64,000 nucleotides of DNA, from contig NC_092194.1 of NCBI RefSeq assembly GCF_043641665.1, positions 16,617,298 through 16,681,297 on the forward strand, in the 5' to 3' direction. The notes under the pieces are model-generated. The model worked only from the letters and a program-made list of their open reading frames with translations. It did no database searches and had not been told where the DNA came from. Below, in pieces: positions 28,701 to 39,309 of this stretch. Every line of letters begins with the position of its first letter. Position 1 is the stretch's first letter. The DNA is from Enoplosus armatus (Eukaryota > Chordata > Actinopteri > Centrarchiformes > Enoplosidae). The position numbers were made by a program, and so were the translations under genes.

Positions 28701-31700
28701 GTGACTGCAGGATGAGGGGCCGATGCTAAAGAGCCACTAGGAAACACATATTTGGATCCGTCTCTCCCTGTGGCTGATGCAACCCTGTGGCAAAACTTAG
28801 CTCTGGAGGTCGTCTGTCGCCTCAGCCAAGGCGAGGTTTCCTCCCCAGGCCCCCCCCCCCCCCCTTTGTGAATAAAAGAGGCCGACCTCGTGAATCCTGC
28901 AGGCTGACGTAAATGGGCTGCAGTTAACTCGCATCCTGTCTGCGCTGGTCAGAGGAGCCGCAGGCAAAGCGCTGCTCCACAGTCCCTGACTCGGTGACTT
29001 GCTCGTCCTCCCTGAACCCCTGGGACTGCCTGCCCACCAATGCACCTCATCTCTAACTGGTCAGGACACTGTGTCCCAGCTACAGGGATCTGTAGATCTG
29101 CATGACTAGCTTACAGAGTAGTGGACCATGTCTTCAAACGACGAAGCAGGGGCCTCATTACAAAAAAAACTGCCTGACCCGTCTTCATTGAAGTTTCAAA
29201 GATAGGATAAGTATCTTATCTTAACTAAACTGTAAACTTGATTCTTCAATCGACACTCATCCAGTCATGCCTGCATCTTTGATTAGAACAGAATATCAAC
29301 GGCTGTCTCACCTTACTCGTCACTGGCTAGCTAGCTTGCTGTAATGGACAAGAAAAGACAGGTGTTCAGTTTTAGCTTAGATGAGTTGGAGGCATTAATC
29401 GTGTCGGTGGAGGCGAGGAAACTCCACCTTTTTGGAACGTTTTTTTCCCAATTATCAGCCATCATTTGAAGTGGCAAGAGGTGGCGGATGCTGTCAGGTC
29501 AGTATACAGAGTTTTGAGGACTGTAGGCGCGGGAAAAAATAAAGTCTACCATTGCTGTCAAATTCAAAATTGATTGTCTTGGCAGTCGATACATCCCCAT
29601 TAATACATGGTCCGGGAAATTTAAAGCGTCATCATATGGTTTGAGTAGCCTTTCAATCTTAATATTTCTGTGTTCATGTTGTTCCACCTAACTTAAGAAA
29701 TTCTTCAGTTAGGACAGTTCTGTAAGAACTTAATTCCTATGATAACATAAGATCCAGTTAGGAAACATGTTTCTGTAATATCCTAAACTGAGATAAGATT
29801 CAGACGTAAGAAGCTTCTGTAATGAGGCCCCTGGACTGTATCACTGGAATATTAGTTAGAAGGATGATCAGCCCTTGAGGGGTAAACATCACATGACAGA
29901 GGCATAAATCAATGAAGTCTTGTAAAGTGGAGTAATAAAAACGACTGCGTCTACATGAGCATGTGGTCAAGTGGAGTAGTTCCCTTTGAAAGTGCTGAAA
30001 AGACATTTAAGTTAAGAAATGTACAGATTGTGTAGCTGTGAGTTAGCTTGCAATGTACGCACTAAGTGTGTATTTGTGTTTATGAGACAGCTCAGACTCA
30101 GGCTGATCTCAGAACTTCGCATGAACTCCAATTCTTTCAGTAATTTTTCTCCAATCTTTCCCCTTTTCCCTCCTGTCTCGAAGTCACAAAGCCAGAGGTC
30201 AAGTGCAAATGTTACATTCAAATTAAATATTTTCAGTTTGCATTGAAGCCTCGTTGCCTCGTTGACTTTACACGTGATTTACATGCTATCTCTGGATACC
30301 CAAAATCTCAAGCATGGCAGAAAATATCACACAGGACGGGGATGCCAGCTTAGAAAATTCATGATCAGAGTGTTTTAATTTACTATGAAGAATCCTAACT
30401 AGCTGCACTTTAGGATTACGTGCTGTTCTTCAGTCTACAGTCTTCCTCGCACAAACTCTTTGCTGTAGCGCCTTTGGGGTGAACGCTTCAGTCTGTACCA
30501 TTGTGAATCTAATTTTCTTGTTTTTTCATTTGTTTTGTTATCAAATTTTCTGCGTTTTGTCCAATATGCTTCCAGAAAAGAAATGTAAGGCCAGTGTTCA
30601 GCCTTCATTGGAAGTGTGTCTAGCTTGCATAAATAAAATCAAAAATGAGATTTGATATAATTAAAAATACTCAGGGTTATAACTTTAAATTGTGAGTCAT
30701 TTGGAGGAACTAGACAACCACTCTTGTTCCTCTGTGCCTCCGCTGTTATGTAACAGGTCATTCTGCTGCAAGGTGGAATTGTTTCACCTGTGTTCGGGGG
30801 GGCTGGCTTTCAGCACCAAGCTTAATGCCATCTCCATTAGGGGATCATATTTGTGCCTCAAAAAGGCAGAGAAAAGGGACCTTCTTTGACTGGTGCACAG
30901 TAGCTGGCAGGTTATGCAATGGCAATGAGCAGGAGGCAACAACTCAAGAAATGATGTTACATAACTGACGAGGCACATTCACACAGCCCACTGGGCACCC
31001 AAGTGGAAAACAGGGTACTCTAGCGTTGACAGAAGAGAGGAGAAGGGGAAAAAAAGGGTATTGTGTGGATGTTTGGGGTAAAAGCGGGATAAAAAGAGGT
31101 GTGTGGGAAACGTATCGCCAGGCTTAGAGGACGGAGGTATTCTGCCTCGCTGGAAAGACAAACGTGCACAGAGACAGAAAGAGCTTTGTGTGAATAGAGA
31201 TGTCGTTTCTCATTATAATGCATGAGGCACTTTGAGAGTCTCCATTTAAATAAAAGCGAGCCATCTCACCCCATTTCCCTCAGTCCCTGTACTTAAAAAA
31301 AAATCGAGGGAATTCAGGGACTGAGGCAGGAGCAAGTGATTGAAGAAGAGGAAACAGAGCCAGAGTGAGAGGAATTGGTGAATGAAAGAGAGAAAGAGAA
31401 ACTCACAGCAGAGCACCATTAGTTCCCATTAAGTTCTCATTTATTCACTTAGCTGCACAAAGATGCATTGCTCCAATTTGTCGTGCACAAGAGTTGAATT
31501 TGGGTCCCGGAGCCGGGAGACTTAGTGAGCCATGCTGTGTTGTGTCCTGCATGGACTCTATCACACGCTAACAGTGTGTTTCCACTGGGACTGGGTCACA
31601 TGTCAGCCAATTGTCCCTGGCGTATTCTAAGCATCTCTGTACCACAGGAACTAACAGATGCGAGGCCACAATGTGGACGCTGGGAATTTGAAGTCAGCCA

Positions 31701-34277
31701 ACCCTACAATTAAAAAGTAAGATGTTCACATTCTTTTAACGCCAGCGACAAACGACGGTTTCCTGCACTTGAGGTTGTAGAAACTTCACAGGCAAAGAGA
31801 GCGGCAGCAGCAGTCAACATTTGCCTTCAGTGGCGATGAAAATGAACCGTCACCACCATGAAACAGCTGTCCATTAAAGTAACGGACGGAAAATAATAAA
31901 AACACATTTCCCTGAAACCAAAAGAATGTCAATCCCAGACTGTGGCTCACCGCTGCCATGTGACATGACGTCTTTTTTTGCAGAAGTAAGGGAGGAGAGT
32001 CAAGTGTTAAAGACGCCTTTGCCTGCTAAATCCAATACTGGGCAACACCAGCTGGAGGACCAGGTGGGTAACTGCAGGGTGGGCAAATCACTGCTCTATA
32101 TAGCACACCACGAACCACCACAAAAAGAAAAAAATGGGAGAAAATGGGACGGGAAATAGACAGTTTTCTCTATCAATAACACATGTCCTGGTGTAGATCA
32201 GAAGGAAGGGACTTTTTTCCACTTTACTCCCTCATTCATGCATGTTTTCTGTCTTTAACCTGAAAGTTTTCTTGCATCTCTGGAGAGCTAAGTGGCTGAA
32301 AGGAGGATGTATGTAGGTGGAGCTGCTGAGCTCACTGACATCATGTTGGTGCTTCAGCAGCACAGGCTGAACTTTCCCCCACCCTGACCTCTCCCATGCC
32401 TTGTTATAGGTTTCACAGCCTCCCTTGCAAACTTTGTCATTAACACTCCCCCACTCACTTTCTCCATCCTCCCTGACGTGTGCAGCTGATTCCACCCATG
32501 CTGGTTCCTAGTAGACATTCATCATCCTCATCATCCTTACAGTCGACTCAGCCCTGGGCGCTCAACACCCATTTAAGACACACCCCAACCAAAAATAACT
32601 CAGCCAGGATGAATCTCAGTATGTTACATAAAAAAATAACATAAATCACAGAGAAGCTGTGACTCACTCGCTGCGGCGAATTAAGGCTTCAACACAAATG
32701 AATACTCGGACATGCATAAAATCTGTATTGGAGGAATATAAATCTTATTTGCGCAGATATTATTCCACACCACCGTGACTCTCAGGACCCACAGCAGAGC
32801 ATAAGCAGCAGCTGTGATGTTTGCTGCCACTGCTGTTACGTAAGAGAACTGCCATCCACTCACATAATTGATTTTGACCCCCGTGACAGCTCCGATGTGT
32901 GCTGTGAAGTGTAGAAAAGATCAGCACCGAAGAACGCATTTTTTTGTTCCCAGCATGCAGCCAAACATAAACACGGGATTATTCAGGCTTCAACGGGACA
33001 ACAGCATATTCCAGAAAACTAAACTGAACAGGGTGCATATCACGTGCAGCCTTGAGATTCAAAGCAGAGATGTAAATTTTTGTTTATCTTCATGACCTGA
33101 GCTCCTTTAATCCTCTGCTTTGCTCTTATCTGTGTGTGCTCTTATTTCCTTCACTGCAAACATCTGTTATTGTAAATATAAGATGCCATCATCCTCGCTG
33201 TGCTTAAGTGTGACTCAAAGCTCTTTGCCCAAGTGGGTGTTTTTGTTTTCCCCATCTTAGTTTACAAGGATGCAGAAGATGCATGTTTACAGGTTTTCAT
33301 CCCACTGACGCAGCATGATGTTGCCCAGCTCCTCTGCTGTGAGTGGGCAATCTCAGCATATGGCATTTCTGCACTCTTGGCAAGGGCTTCCATCAGCAAC
33401 CCTCCAAAAGCCAACTGCCATGCTTGGATGTTCACCAAACACAACAAATTAAAAATGGCACAGATCAGTGTCAAAAGAAGATAAATCATTTATCCAGTTT
33501 TGTGAATATAGTGCATACAGGGCATTTTCTCTCTCTCATGTCCATTAAGAGCATTTGATATGAAATAAAAAGTATAGATTTGTTGAAATATTTGCTCTTA
33601 TGGCTTTTGTTTACATTCATCCCTTTGCCTCTCCAGCCTTTTGTCTCTCTGAATCATTTACATTTCCAGCAACTATTTGCCTAAAACAAAATGCCTAATC
33701 TAAGGAATGCTTCCCTTTTGACAGCAATTCCTTTGGGAAATGTAGGGAGGGTTTACATTTTTCCCACAACTGAACAAATGCCTAAAGCAATATTGAGCTT
33801 TATGGATCCAATAGTAGTGGCTACTGTCAAACATACACCACAAAAATACTTTTAATATCCTACTGTATGTCGAGATATTGTTCAAAACACAGATAGCAGC
33901 TAAATTGCATGTTTACATTGAGAACTTCATTTGAAAAGTAGGCATTTTTAGTAAATGTAAATTCTGTAGCTTACATAGCTTAATTCTAGCTGTGTGAAGC
34001 GGACATATTTTTTTCAATGAATGGGCATTAACTGTTTTGTATCCGATTAGACACACTATTCATGGCAGTTGTAAATTAAGGAACTACAGCATTACAAAAA
34101 CTGCGGAACAAGTTGTCCCAAAAAGATCGATCCCCCCTGTCAAGTGTCTGTTTCGGCTAACGAGCGGGATCACCATCATGACCCAAAAGTTACATTTTTA
34201 AAAGGTGGGACCAAATAAAGCGGGCATCACTTACCGAAATACACCGTCTTGTCGCACTTGGGGCACTTTGAAGCCAT
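13667..34277 (-). CDS. crip2: crip2, cysteine-rich protein 2 (two LIM domains), 8 coding exons
   Basis: The coding exons are 34235-34277, 21690-21784, 17301-17358, 16478-16609, 15294-15362, 15082-15176, 13986-14043 and 13667-13734. They total 618 nt and join in frame into 205 residues; human CRIP2 has 208. LIM1 (about residues 5-57) has zinc ligands C5, C8, H26, C29, C32, C35, C53 and C57. LIM2 (about 123-175) has C123, C126, H144, C147, C150, C153, C171 and C175. Each LIM ends in a CHKPC motif, then FGPKG and a glycine-rich segment ending SYxYD. A linker (about 79-120) rich in N, P, S, A and K separates them. From the family, CRIP2 is a zinc-binding adaptor without enzymatic activity, expressed in heart and vessels, with roles proposed in smooth-muscle and nuclear gene regulation. 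The start ATG has a good context (A at -3, G at +4). All zinc ligands are intact and I see no frameshift. CRIP1 is excluded because it has a single LIM domain. Confidence 0.97.
13986..14043 (-). CDS. crip2: crip2 coding exon 7 (end of LIM2)
   Basis: A 58-nt exon encoding [19 protein letters not shown] with C171 and C175. Acceptor CCAG, donor GTAACC. Same length and phase as exon 3. Confidence 0.96.
14044..15081 (-). other. crip2: crip2 intron 6
   Basis: Holds a dispersed repeat at 14708-14995 and a T-rich stretch at 14240-14340. Nothing else is recognisable. Confidence 0.8.
14708..14995 (+). mobile_element. dispersed teleost repeat beginning CTCAGTGGCCACTTTATTAG
   Basis: The start CTCAGTGGCCACTTTATTAG, then CAGTCCAATACAACAGCCCTG and a later CTGAACATTATAGGCATCA block, is one I recognise as widespread in fish genomes. 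It is non-coding. Whether it is a SINE or a short DNA transposon is not settled by this copy. Confidence 0.5.
15082..15176 (-). CDS. crip2: crip2 coding exon 6 (LIM2 core)
   Basis: A 95-nt exon containing [14 protein letters not shown], with H144, C147, C150 and C153, and ending in HAE. The donor is GTGAGG and the acceptor is TAG. It has exactly the length and phase of exon 2. Confidence 0.96.
15294..15362 (-). CDS. crip2: crip2 coding exon 5 (start of LIM2)
   Basis: A 69-nt exon encoding [19 protein letters not shown] then VYF, with zinc ligands C123 and C126. The donor is GTAAGT. The acceptor is a CAGCAG tandem, so the exon may also start 3 nt earlier at 15365, adding one alanine. The position and length match exon 1's role in LIM1. 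Confidence 0.94.
15363..16477 (-). other. crip2: crip2 intron 4
   Basis: AT-rich. A (CAAA)n run is at 15725-15743. The rest may hold an eroded retroposon, but I could not define one. Confidence 0.75.
15725..15743. repeat. (CAAA)n microsatellite
   Basis: About five tetranucleotide units. Confidence 0.8.
16478..16609 (-). CDS. crip2: crip2 coding exon 4 (inter-LIM linker)
   Basis: A 132-nt exon. It starts with [12 protein letters not shown], the segment conserved after LIM1. A divergent linker follows, with three consecutive Asn and then Pro, Ser, Ala, Glu and Lys, ending APKAASK. Acceptor CCAG, donor GTAAAC. The linker is the least conserved part of CRIP2 proteins; the splice phases (1 in, 1 out) support the exon. 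Confidence 0.94.
16610..17300 (-). other. crip2: crip2 intron 3
   Basis: AT-rich, with degenerate ATTTATGTATT-like repeats (16840-17000). At 17020-17085 a block TTTATTCAACCAGGTAAATG with CTCTTTTTCAAAAAGGGCAG resembles the end of a common fish LINE, read in the opposite direction to its source; confidence in that is low. Confidence 0.6.
17301..17358 (-). CDS. crip2: crip2 coding exon 3 (end of LIM1)
   Basis: A 58-nt exon encoding [19 protein letters not shown] with the last LIM1 zinc ligands C53 and C57. The acceptor CAG precedes CAC GAT, and the donor is GTAAAT. The split glycine codon joins exon 4. Confidence 0.96.
17359..21689 (-). other. crip2: crip2 intron 2
   Basis: 4.3 kb without an exon. 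It holds a G run (17520-17528), a purine-rich GAGAGAG stretch (19260-19330) and the hAT-type element at 21192-21603. Confidence 0.85.
21192..21603. mobile_element. hAT-type MITE with 8-bp target duplication
   Basis: The ends are inverted repeats: left CAGTGATGGAAGAAGTA, right TACTTTCCTCCACTG (reverse complement CAGTGGAGGAAAGTA). Flanks TTATTTGC (21184-21191) and TTACTTGC (21604-21611) form an 8-bp target-site duplication with one mismatch, the hallmark of hAT elements. Inside are the repeated AAGTAAAAGTACATTATTAG and AGTGGAGTAGAAAGTACAAC motifs of a family abundant in fish. There is no transposase gene, so it is non-autonomous. Confidence 0.8.
21690..21784 (-). CDS. crip2: crip2 coding exon 2 (LIM1 core)
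   Basis: A 95-nt exon for the middle of LIM1, containing [14 protein letters not shown] with ligands H26, C29, C32 and C35, and ending in HAE. The frame of the next exon requires the donor GTCAGT. A better-looking GTAAGA lies 4 nt further downstream but would shift the frame. Confidence 0.95.
23310..23720. repeat. degenerate minisatellite built on CTTCAACT-like units
   Basis: Variants of ACTTCAACTNTTAAC, CAGTTCAACT and TGCTTGAACTTTGAC recur every 20-40 bp. The spacing is irregular, so this is an old, eroded array. Confidence 0.5.
28045..28535 (+). repeat. teleost GAGCTGCAACTAGCGATT repeat family, one or two adjacent copies
   Basis: Contains TCTGTAAAATGCCATAAAAT, then GAGCTGCAACTAGCGATTAT, TCTTTTGTCCGACCAAGAGT and ACCCAAAGATAAAGTATAA, the order of blocks seen in the copies in mta1 introns (55528-60800). 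Confidence 0.6.
28850..28864. repeat. C15 homopolymer
   Basis: Uninterrupted run of 15 C; prone to length errors. Confidence 0.9.
29344..29530 (+). pseudogene. Myb/SANT-like accessory protein of Harbinger, broken
   Basis: The start reads [20 protein letters not shown] then EARKLHLFG, a pattern of the N-terminal Myb-like domain of Harbinger-encoded DNA-binding proteins (NAIF1 relatives). It stops at TGA near 29467; in the next frame the domain continues [20 protein letters not shown], so one frameshift breaks it. The partner protein normally helps the transposase bind DNA and enter the nucleus. Confidence 0.6.
29499..29687 (-). pseudogene. Harbinger transposase N-terminal fragment
   Basis: A 62-codon frame with [20 protein letters not shown], matching the region just before the helix-turn-helix of Harbinger (HARBI1-like) transposases. 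The catalytic DDE region is absent, lost in an internal deletion. Confidence 0.6.
31278..31326. repeat. 12-bp perfect inverted repeat
   Basis: CCTCAGTCCCTG at 31278-31289 and its reverse complement at 31315-31326, with a 25-nt AT-rich loop. Too short a stem for a typical microRNA. Confidence 0.7.
34235..34277 (-). CDS. crip2: crip2 coding exon 1
   Basis: Encodes residues 1-14 ([14 protein letters not shown]) plus the first base of an alanine codon. It holds the first zinc pair, C5 and C8. The donor is a strong GTAAGT. The 43-nt length leaves phase 1, which matches the start of exon 2. Confidence 0.96.
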
Positions 34278-34460
34278 GTTGCGATGTTGTGGGGTCGAGT
34301 GAAAGTGATCTGTTTTGTTTGTTCGGAGCTGCGTCCACTTTCTCTCCGTCCTCTGGTCTCTTCTCTCCACAGCAAGTGTCCCGCTCCGCTCACAGAAGCT
34401 GGGAGCATCTATTCAAGTCAACGGCTCCTCATTTGCATAGCCCCGCCCCCGCCACGATAC
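34278..34460 (-). promoter_or_regulatory. crip2: crip2 5' UTR and core promoter (candidate)
   Basis: On the minus strand a GC box (plus-strand CCCCGCCCCC at 34441-34450) lies beside an octamer ATGCAAAT (plus-strand ATTTGCAT at 34431-34438), about 155-175 bp above the start codon. The surrounding 34430-34510 is CpG-rich compared with the flanks. I see no clear TATA box. The start site is probably between 34300 and 34420, but this is inference. Confidence 0.55.
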
Positions 34461-37400
34461 CCGTCCGCACGCCTCCTTCACGTGTTGTAGGAAATGTCGC
34501 CGCTTGACGGTTAATGCCGAGACAACAAACTGGTAGAAATACTGAAATTTTGAGTGAATTGACTAAATGTTACCTCAGTTTGATGCCTGTCTCGGCGTTT
34601 TCTCTTCATTCTGCCTCCCTAGCACATTTTTTAGTAGTATAAGTATTCTTCATACAAACAACAACTAGCAACTATTCAAGATACATTAGCCAAGTAGCAA
34701 AATATGTAAATATGTAGCTAGCTATGTATCTGATTAAAAGCAAACAGCTACAAATCACAAACTGAATTTCTATTTTCTGAATCCTTTGAGCAGCTTTTTG
34801 TATATAGGCTTGTGCCATGAAAGAACAACTACATGGTCTATTATGTTTTTATTTTACAAGTCATATCCATGGCTAAAGGACTGTCAAATTAGCTTCAGTT
34901 TAAGGTGTCAGTGTGCCTCAAATCACACACACCTTTCCAACTATTGCACATTTTTTGTTACTGACAATCTGACTGTACACAGCTATTGGCCAGGTGGGTG
35001 GACTCAAAAAGAATATGCAGGATGTGAACTTCCCTCTCAAGCGCTCTTTTTTCATTCTTCACAGAATTACTTTTTCAGTCATTTTGTCATGTGTACAACC
35101 AAGCTCAAAATCATGAATGCCATTGAGGCGAGACTGTCCAAAAGTGTGTGCCATTATGACTTTTTGTACAATTAATTGCAGCCCCTCTCTAAGACAGCAG
35201 TGTGGTAATTTGGAACAGTTATGAACACTTTAACCTTCAGACGTGTTCGGATGACATGTTGTATGGCCTAGTTTGTTTCAAGACATAGGCCTTTAGACTC
35301 TTAAGAATCTTCATAGCTGTATTTCAAGTTGTAAGTTTTACAAGAAGCACTTTAAGGCAGCATTGCTTTCTCTATGGGCCAGCCTGTGGTCTGTCATAGC
35401 CAGCCTAGGCCAGGCGGGAAAGCTCTTGAGCAAGTGGAGCAGTCCACTGGGGCACATGCACTCCCACTTCCTTTTTCCCCTTTTCCACACAAGAGGAGTA
35501 GGAGTAGTGTTTGGTTGAATCACAATGCTCTCTTTCAGAGTGAGTGACTCGTAGGAATTTTTTAGGCAAAGGGAGAAGCTGAAACGTGGCTCGGGTGGAT
35601 CAGCTTTCCCTTAAGACGGCCTGCTGGCTTTGAGACAAATTAGGCCTACTGAGGGAGACAGGCGGAGCAGAAAAACAGCTTCTGAATTCCTCACAATCCA
35701 AGATGACAAGTCGTTGTTGCATTCACTTATGATGACTAATTAAAGGACTCATTGACGGCACATTATCAGTTCCTCCAGCAGTGCGTCTGCCTCTTTCCTC
35801 TGGGCCTCTTGAGAGTGACTGAGGTCATCTCTTTCACACATTGGTGCTGTCTGGTCTGTCTGCCTAGTGACACAGTGCAGGTCCTGGTCCAGGAACAGAC
35901 TGATATTTCCCACATCTGTGTCCCAGCTGATTAGCACCCGTCAGCATGCCTGTAACCAGTTCCTCCTTATCTCTGAGCTCACTGTTTTAAAAAAACTCAG
36001 TCAGGTGGAGACTCAACGGCCTCTTAAAGGCGGCAAAACTGTACACTGGGCAGCTTTTGAGGTTTTGTGCCCAAGGAGATGTTTCACAGCGTTTCCTATA
36101 TATGTACAGTTGGAGTAGAGAGTCCTTCCTGCATCAGCGCTCACGGTGTGTGTTTCACAAAGGACATGAGTTCATTACCGTTCACCTCCAGTTGTTTGCT
36201 GTGGTTGCAGGTTTGTTGCCAGTTCAGCTGCGGCGCACAATCAGACTCAAACCTGCTGAGAGGAGAGGAGGTCAAATATACCACAGAGCGAAATGGAGAC
36301 AAAGAGGAGGTAGGAGACTGAAACTGAAGGGCCAATGTCCTCTGAAATCCTCGGCCCACTGAACACATGCGATGAAGATGAAAGGAGGGGTGTATTATTC
36401 CCGCTATCTGTGTCATAAAACATCTATGTGAGGTTGAAAAAGAGAATGTGCAATCAGCAAAACTTCCCTTGAAAAATATTTTCAAGGTTGGGGAAATATG
36501 GAGCAAAAATTAATGATAAGTGAGGGAACACATGCCCCTGACAGGTTCTCAGAGGCAGAGTGATTTGACGCTTCTGAGGAATGGGGAACCCCGGGGAGAC
36601 TGAAGTGGACATATCCAGGCCACAATACTTTTAACTTGTTTCTGATCTGGTGCGTGGTTCAGACCCACACTCCAGTTTGTTTCTCCAGAGCAGATCAAGC
36701 AGCCAGCCACATGAGGAAAGACAGGAATAGACAAAGAGAGAGGGTGAGGTGGTCCTAAGGGCTTAAAAGCATGATTTAGCATGTTTACTTGTGAACTTAT
36801 CAAAGGTGCACTCCATTATGTAATGTCTGCTGTGGCAGGGGAGGAGATTTCTAAAGATCAAAATAATCCTGATCATGTCATCATAGTATCTCAATTCAGC
36901 TTGATTGAGATTCATTATGGGAATTGTAGGATTTTGTATTTTTAGAGCTAGGGACTTAAAGTCAGGATATGAAATCAATTTTGGCCATTCTTTTTAAAAT
37001 CTGTTTTTCAAATACTAAATCACGGGAGTGCTCATTTAAATATTGCCTTACAAGGGAAAGAACGTTTGATCCATTTGATTGAATGGCATAATTGTCTTGC
37101 CATTTCAGAAGTAGCTGATTCCAATACTTCTTCTAATAACCCACATGAAAGCAGAATTACAGATAGAAAAAAAAGGTAATTACACAAATCCTAAACTTAC
37201 TTAATTATAGTAATGACGAGAAAAGTTGCTCTTTGAAAATAATATATTATACCATCTTAAACAGTGCATTTTTAAGCCCCGAAAGGTTGTTTTAAAATCT
37301 CAATTACATGTCAGTAAATTTTCAAGACTAAATTTGCAAAAGTCGATGTTAATTACTTTTACTAAAGTAAACGATCTGAGTACTTCTTCTCACCAGAAAC

Positions 37401-38713
37401 AAACCCCTAACACTTGCAGTGTGAGTACTGGACCCTTTGCCCTACACAGGACCGCCTGTGACCCGGCAAGCAGCAGAAGGGTGTTTATGCACTGCAGCTG
37501 CACACCTGTCCTAAGCACCACTCACTCCAATGCACATTATATAAGCCCTGTGCCCCCAAGGCCAAACAGGTGCCAAAGCTGCCTTTGGCCCCAGACAGTG
37601 AAAATCCAGTGTTCCTTCCTTTTTCCTTCCTGTTCATCCCACTCCCCCCTAGAAACCCACACATTCAGGCTTCACAGATGCATTTTGCAGGCATAATCCT
37701 CATGAGCCACGTGACGTGCCGTTTTGCTCGGAGGAGCCCACAGAACAGCCAGCCTGAGCCCAGCCCATGACCACAGCAGGCTGCTTCTTCCAGCAAGCGG
37801 GCGCAAGTGCAAAAGAGACGCAACCGGATGATTTGGGTCAGATTGAGGGGTTCTGAGGCCTCTATTTAACGTGGACAAGCACATCATTTAAAAGACCTCA
37901 GACAGCCATGGAATCTCTGAAAATGTAAGAGCACACTGTTTGTATGGACAACACGTGATCTGTCTGGTGAGCGTGTGCATGTCTTTGAGGAAGGGAGAGA
38001 AAAAAGAGAATTAATTATTGAAATGTTCCCACAGCACACGCTCCAGAGTGCCGATTATTTTAGAAACAGTAGCCTATGTTTAGCTCTGCTAGGAGACAGT
38101 GAGTAAGACTAAACATGCTCAGCAGATGATAAGCTATATGTTGGGTGACATGCAGGCTAGGAGGCCTGAGACAGACTGACTGTTCGGTGAGATTTTAATA
38201 GACAGATACTCTATCTCTTGGATAAGACTGAGAGGACAACAGGGCCGGTGTTATCTGCCCTCTTTCTCTGGGTCTCAAAATGTGATGGACCTCTTGTTGA
38301 GCCATGATACAAACAACTGATTAGAAAGTACACAAATGATATACTACGTAAGCCACACAACTATGAAAATAAACTTCATTCTCTCACATTTCAATCGATT
38401 AGTCTTCATTAAGTAAGATTCAGGAGTTAGACGGCACCGATAACATATACACCCAAAGCTCTGACTGCAAATAACATAGGAAGAAGTCACATTGAAGACA
38501 AAATGCAAATATATCATGTTGCTAAAAACAAAACAAATGTTGATATACATTAACAAAATTGGTAACATTAGGAAAAAGGGAACTGATAAGTCTTGGTATT
38601 AAAATGATTTTGAAAACAGGGAAGTCTTCTTCTTAAGGCAATTAATAGTCCATCACAAAAGCTACTGACCCTGTATGCACCCTGTTGAATCCAATTAGAA
38701 TATAATATTATTT

Positions 38714-39309
38714 CAAGTCTGTCTTAAAACAGGACTCACATGTACATTTAAATAGTTTTATGTCACAATAATGATTCTTTCTGTTCACACTGGCCACAAA
38801 CAGGTCACTTTCCTAAAGCAATTTCAATGTGTGTGATGGGTGATAAAATCCGCAGTCGTCATTCTGTATAAAGAAATGCACTTTAAAATTTAGCCGAAAC
38901 TAGTATGTGACTTCAGCAGTCCGAGTTGGACAAATCGAATGGCTATCAAAAGGTTCAGTCTTTTTGGTACAAAATGTCCTCTTTGTGTTTTTTCACAGAC
39001 GACGTTTCTTTGCTGAGCTGTGGTGGAGGAACAGTAGCAAAAAGAGGGAATAGGGAATTTCACACTCAAAACGATGTTACTTTCTTAGATATCCGCTGGA
39101 TTTGTTCTAACCAAAGCTTCATGTTGTCTGAGGCTGAATTTTGGAATAAATTTTTGCACAGACGGAGGACTGTGGATTTCGTCTCCCGTCCCTTGAAGGT
39201 GCTTTAAGAAGGACCTCTTGACATCCATTCCTTAGGAGGAGCAATTAAAGTGTTAGCGGTGCTTTCACTGTTCATATGGGCATGTGAGTATTGTTTTAAG
39301 ACAGACTTG
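38714..39309. mobile_element. inverted-repeat DNA element, complete copy
   Basis: The ends CAAGTCTGTCTTAAAACA and TGTTTTAAGACAGACTTG are perfect 18-bp inverted repeats. The 596-bp element matches the interrupted copy at 50914-51996 throughout: both share CCGCAGTCGTCATTCTGTA-like, GCTGAGCTG-GGAGGAACAGTA and TTTTTGCACAGA-GGACTGTG blocks. No protein domain is seen inside, so it is non-autonomous. Class II is inferred from the ends; superfamily unknown. Confidence 0.75.

Larger units (their letters stand above)
29148..29834. mobile_element. Harbinger-type DNA transposon remnant
   Basis: Ends are inverted repeats: CAGGGGCCTCATTACA at the left and TGTAATGAGGCCCCTG at the right, perfect over 16 bp. 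Between them lie two broken gene fragments on opposite strands: a Myb/SANT-like piece (29344-29530, plus) and a transposase piece (29499-29687, minus). Two genes, Myb-like and transposase, are the signature of Harbinger elements. At 687 bp it is internally deleted. I could not identify a clear 3-bp target duplication. Confidence 0.75.
21785..34234 (-). other. crip2: crip2 intron 1 (12.4 kb)
   Basis: A large first intron without exons of another gene. Landmarks are a degenerate CTTCAACT minisatellite (23310-23720), a teleost repeat copy (28045-28535), a C15 run (28850-28864), the Harbinger remnant (29148-29834) and a hairpin (31278-31326). Long first introns often hold enhancers; the stretch at 26490-27180 is a candidate. 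Confidence 0.85.

Noticed and set aside
36770..36970. Block with AATCCTGATCATGTCATCAT that looks like a dispersed repeat
   Set aside because: I could not recall a second copy or find ends in this window.
37226..37696. 156-codon open frame on the plus strand
   Set aside because: Low-complexity composition, no family resemblance, not bounded by promoter or poly(A) features.
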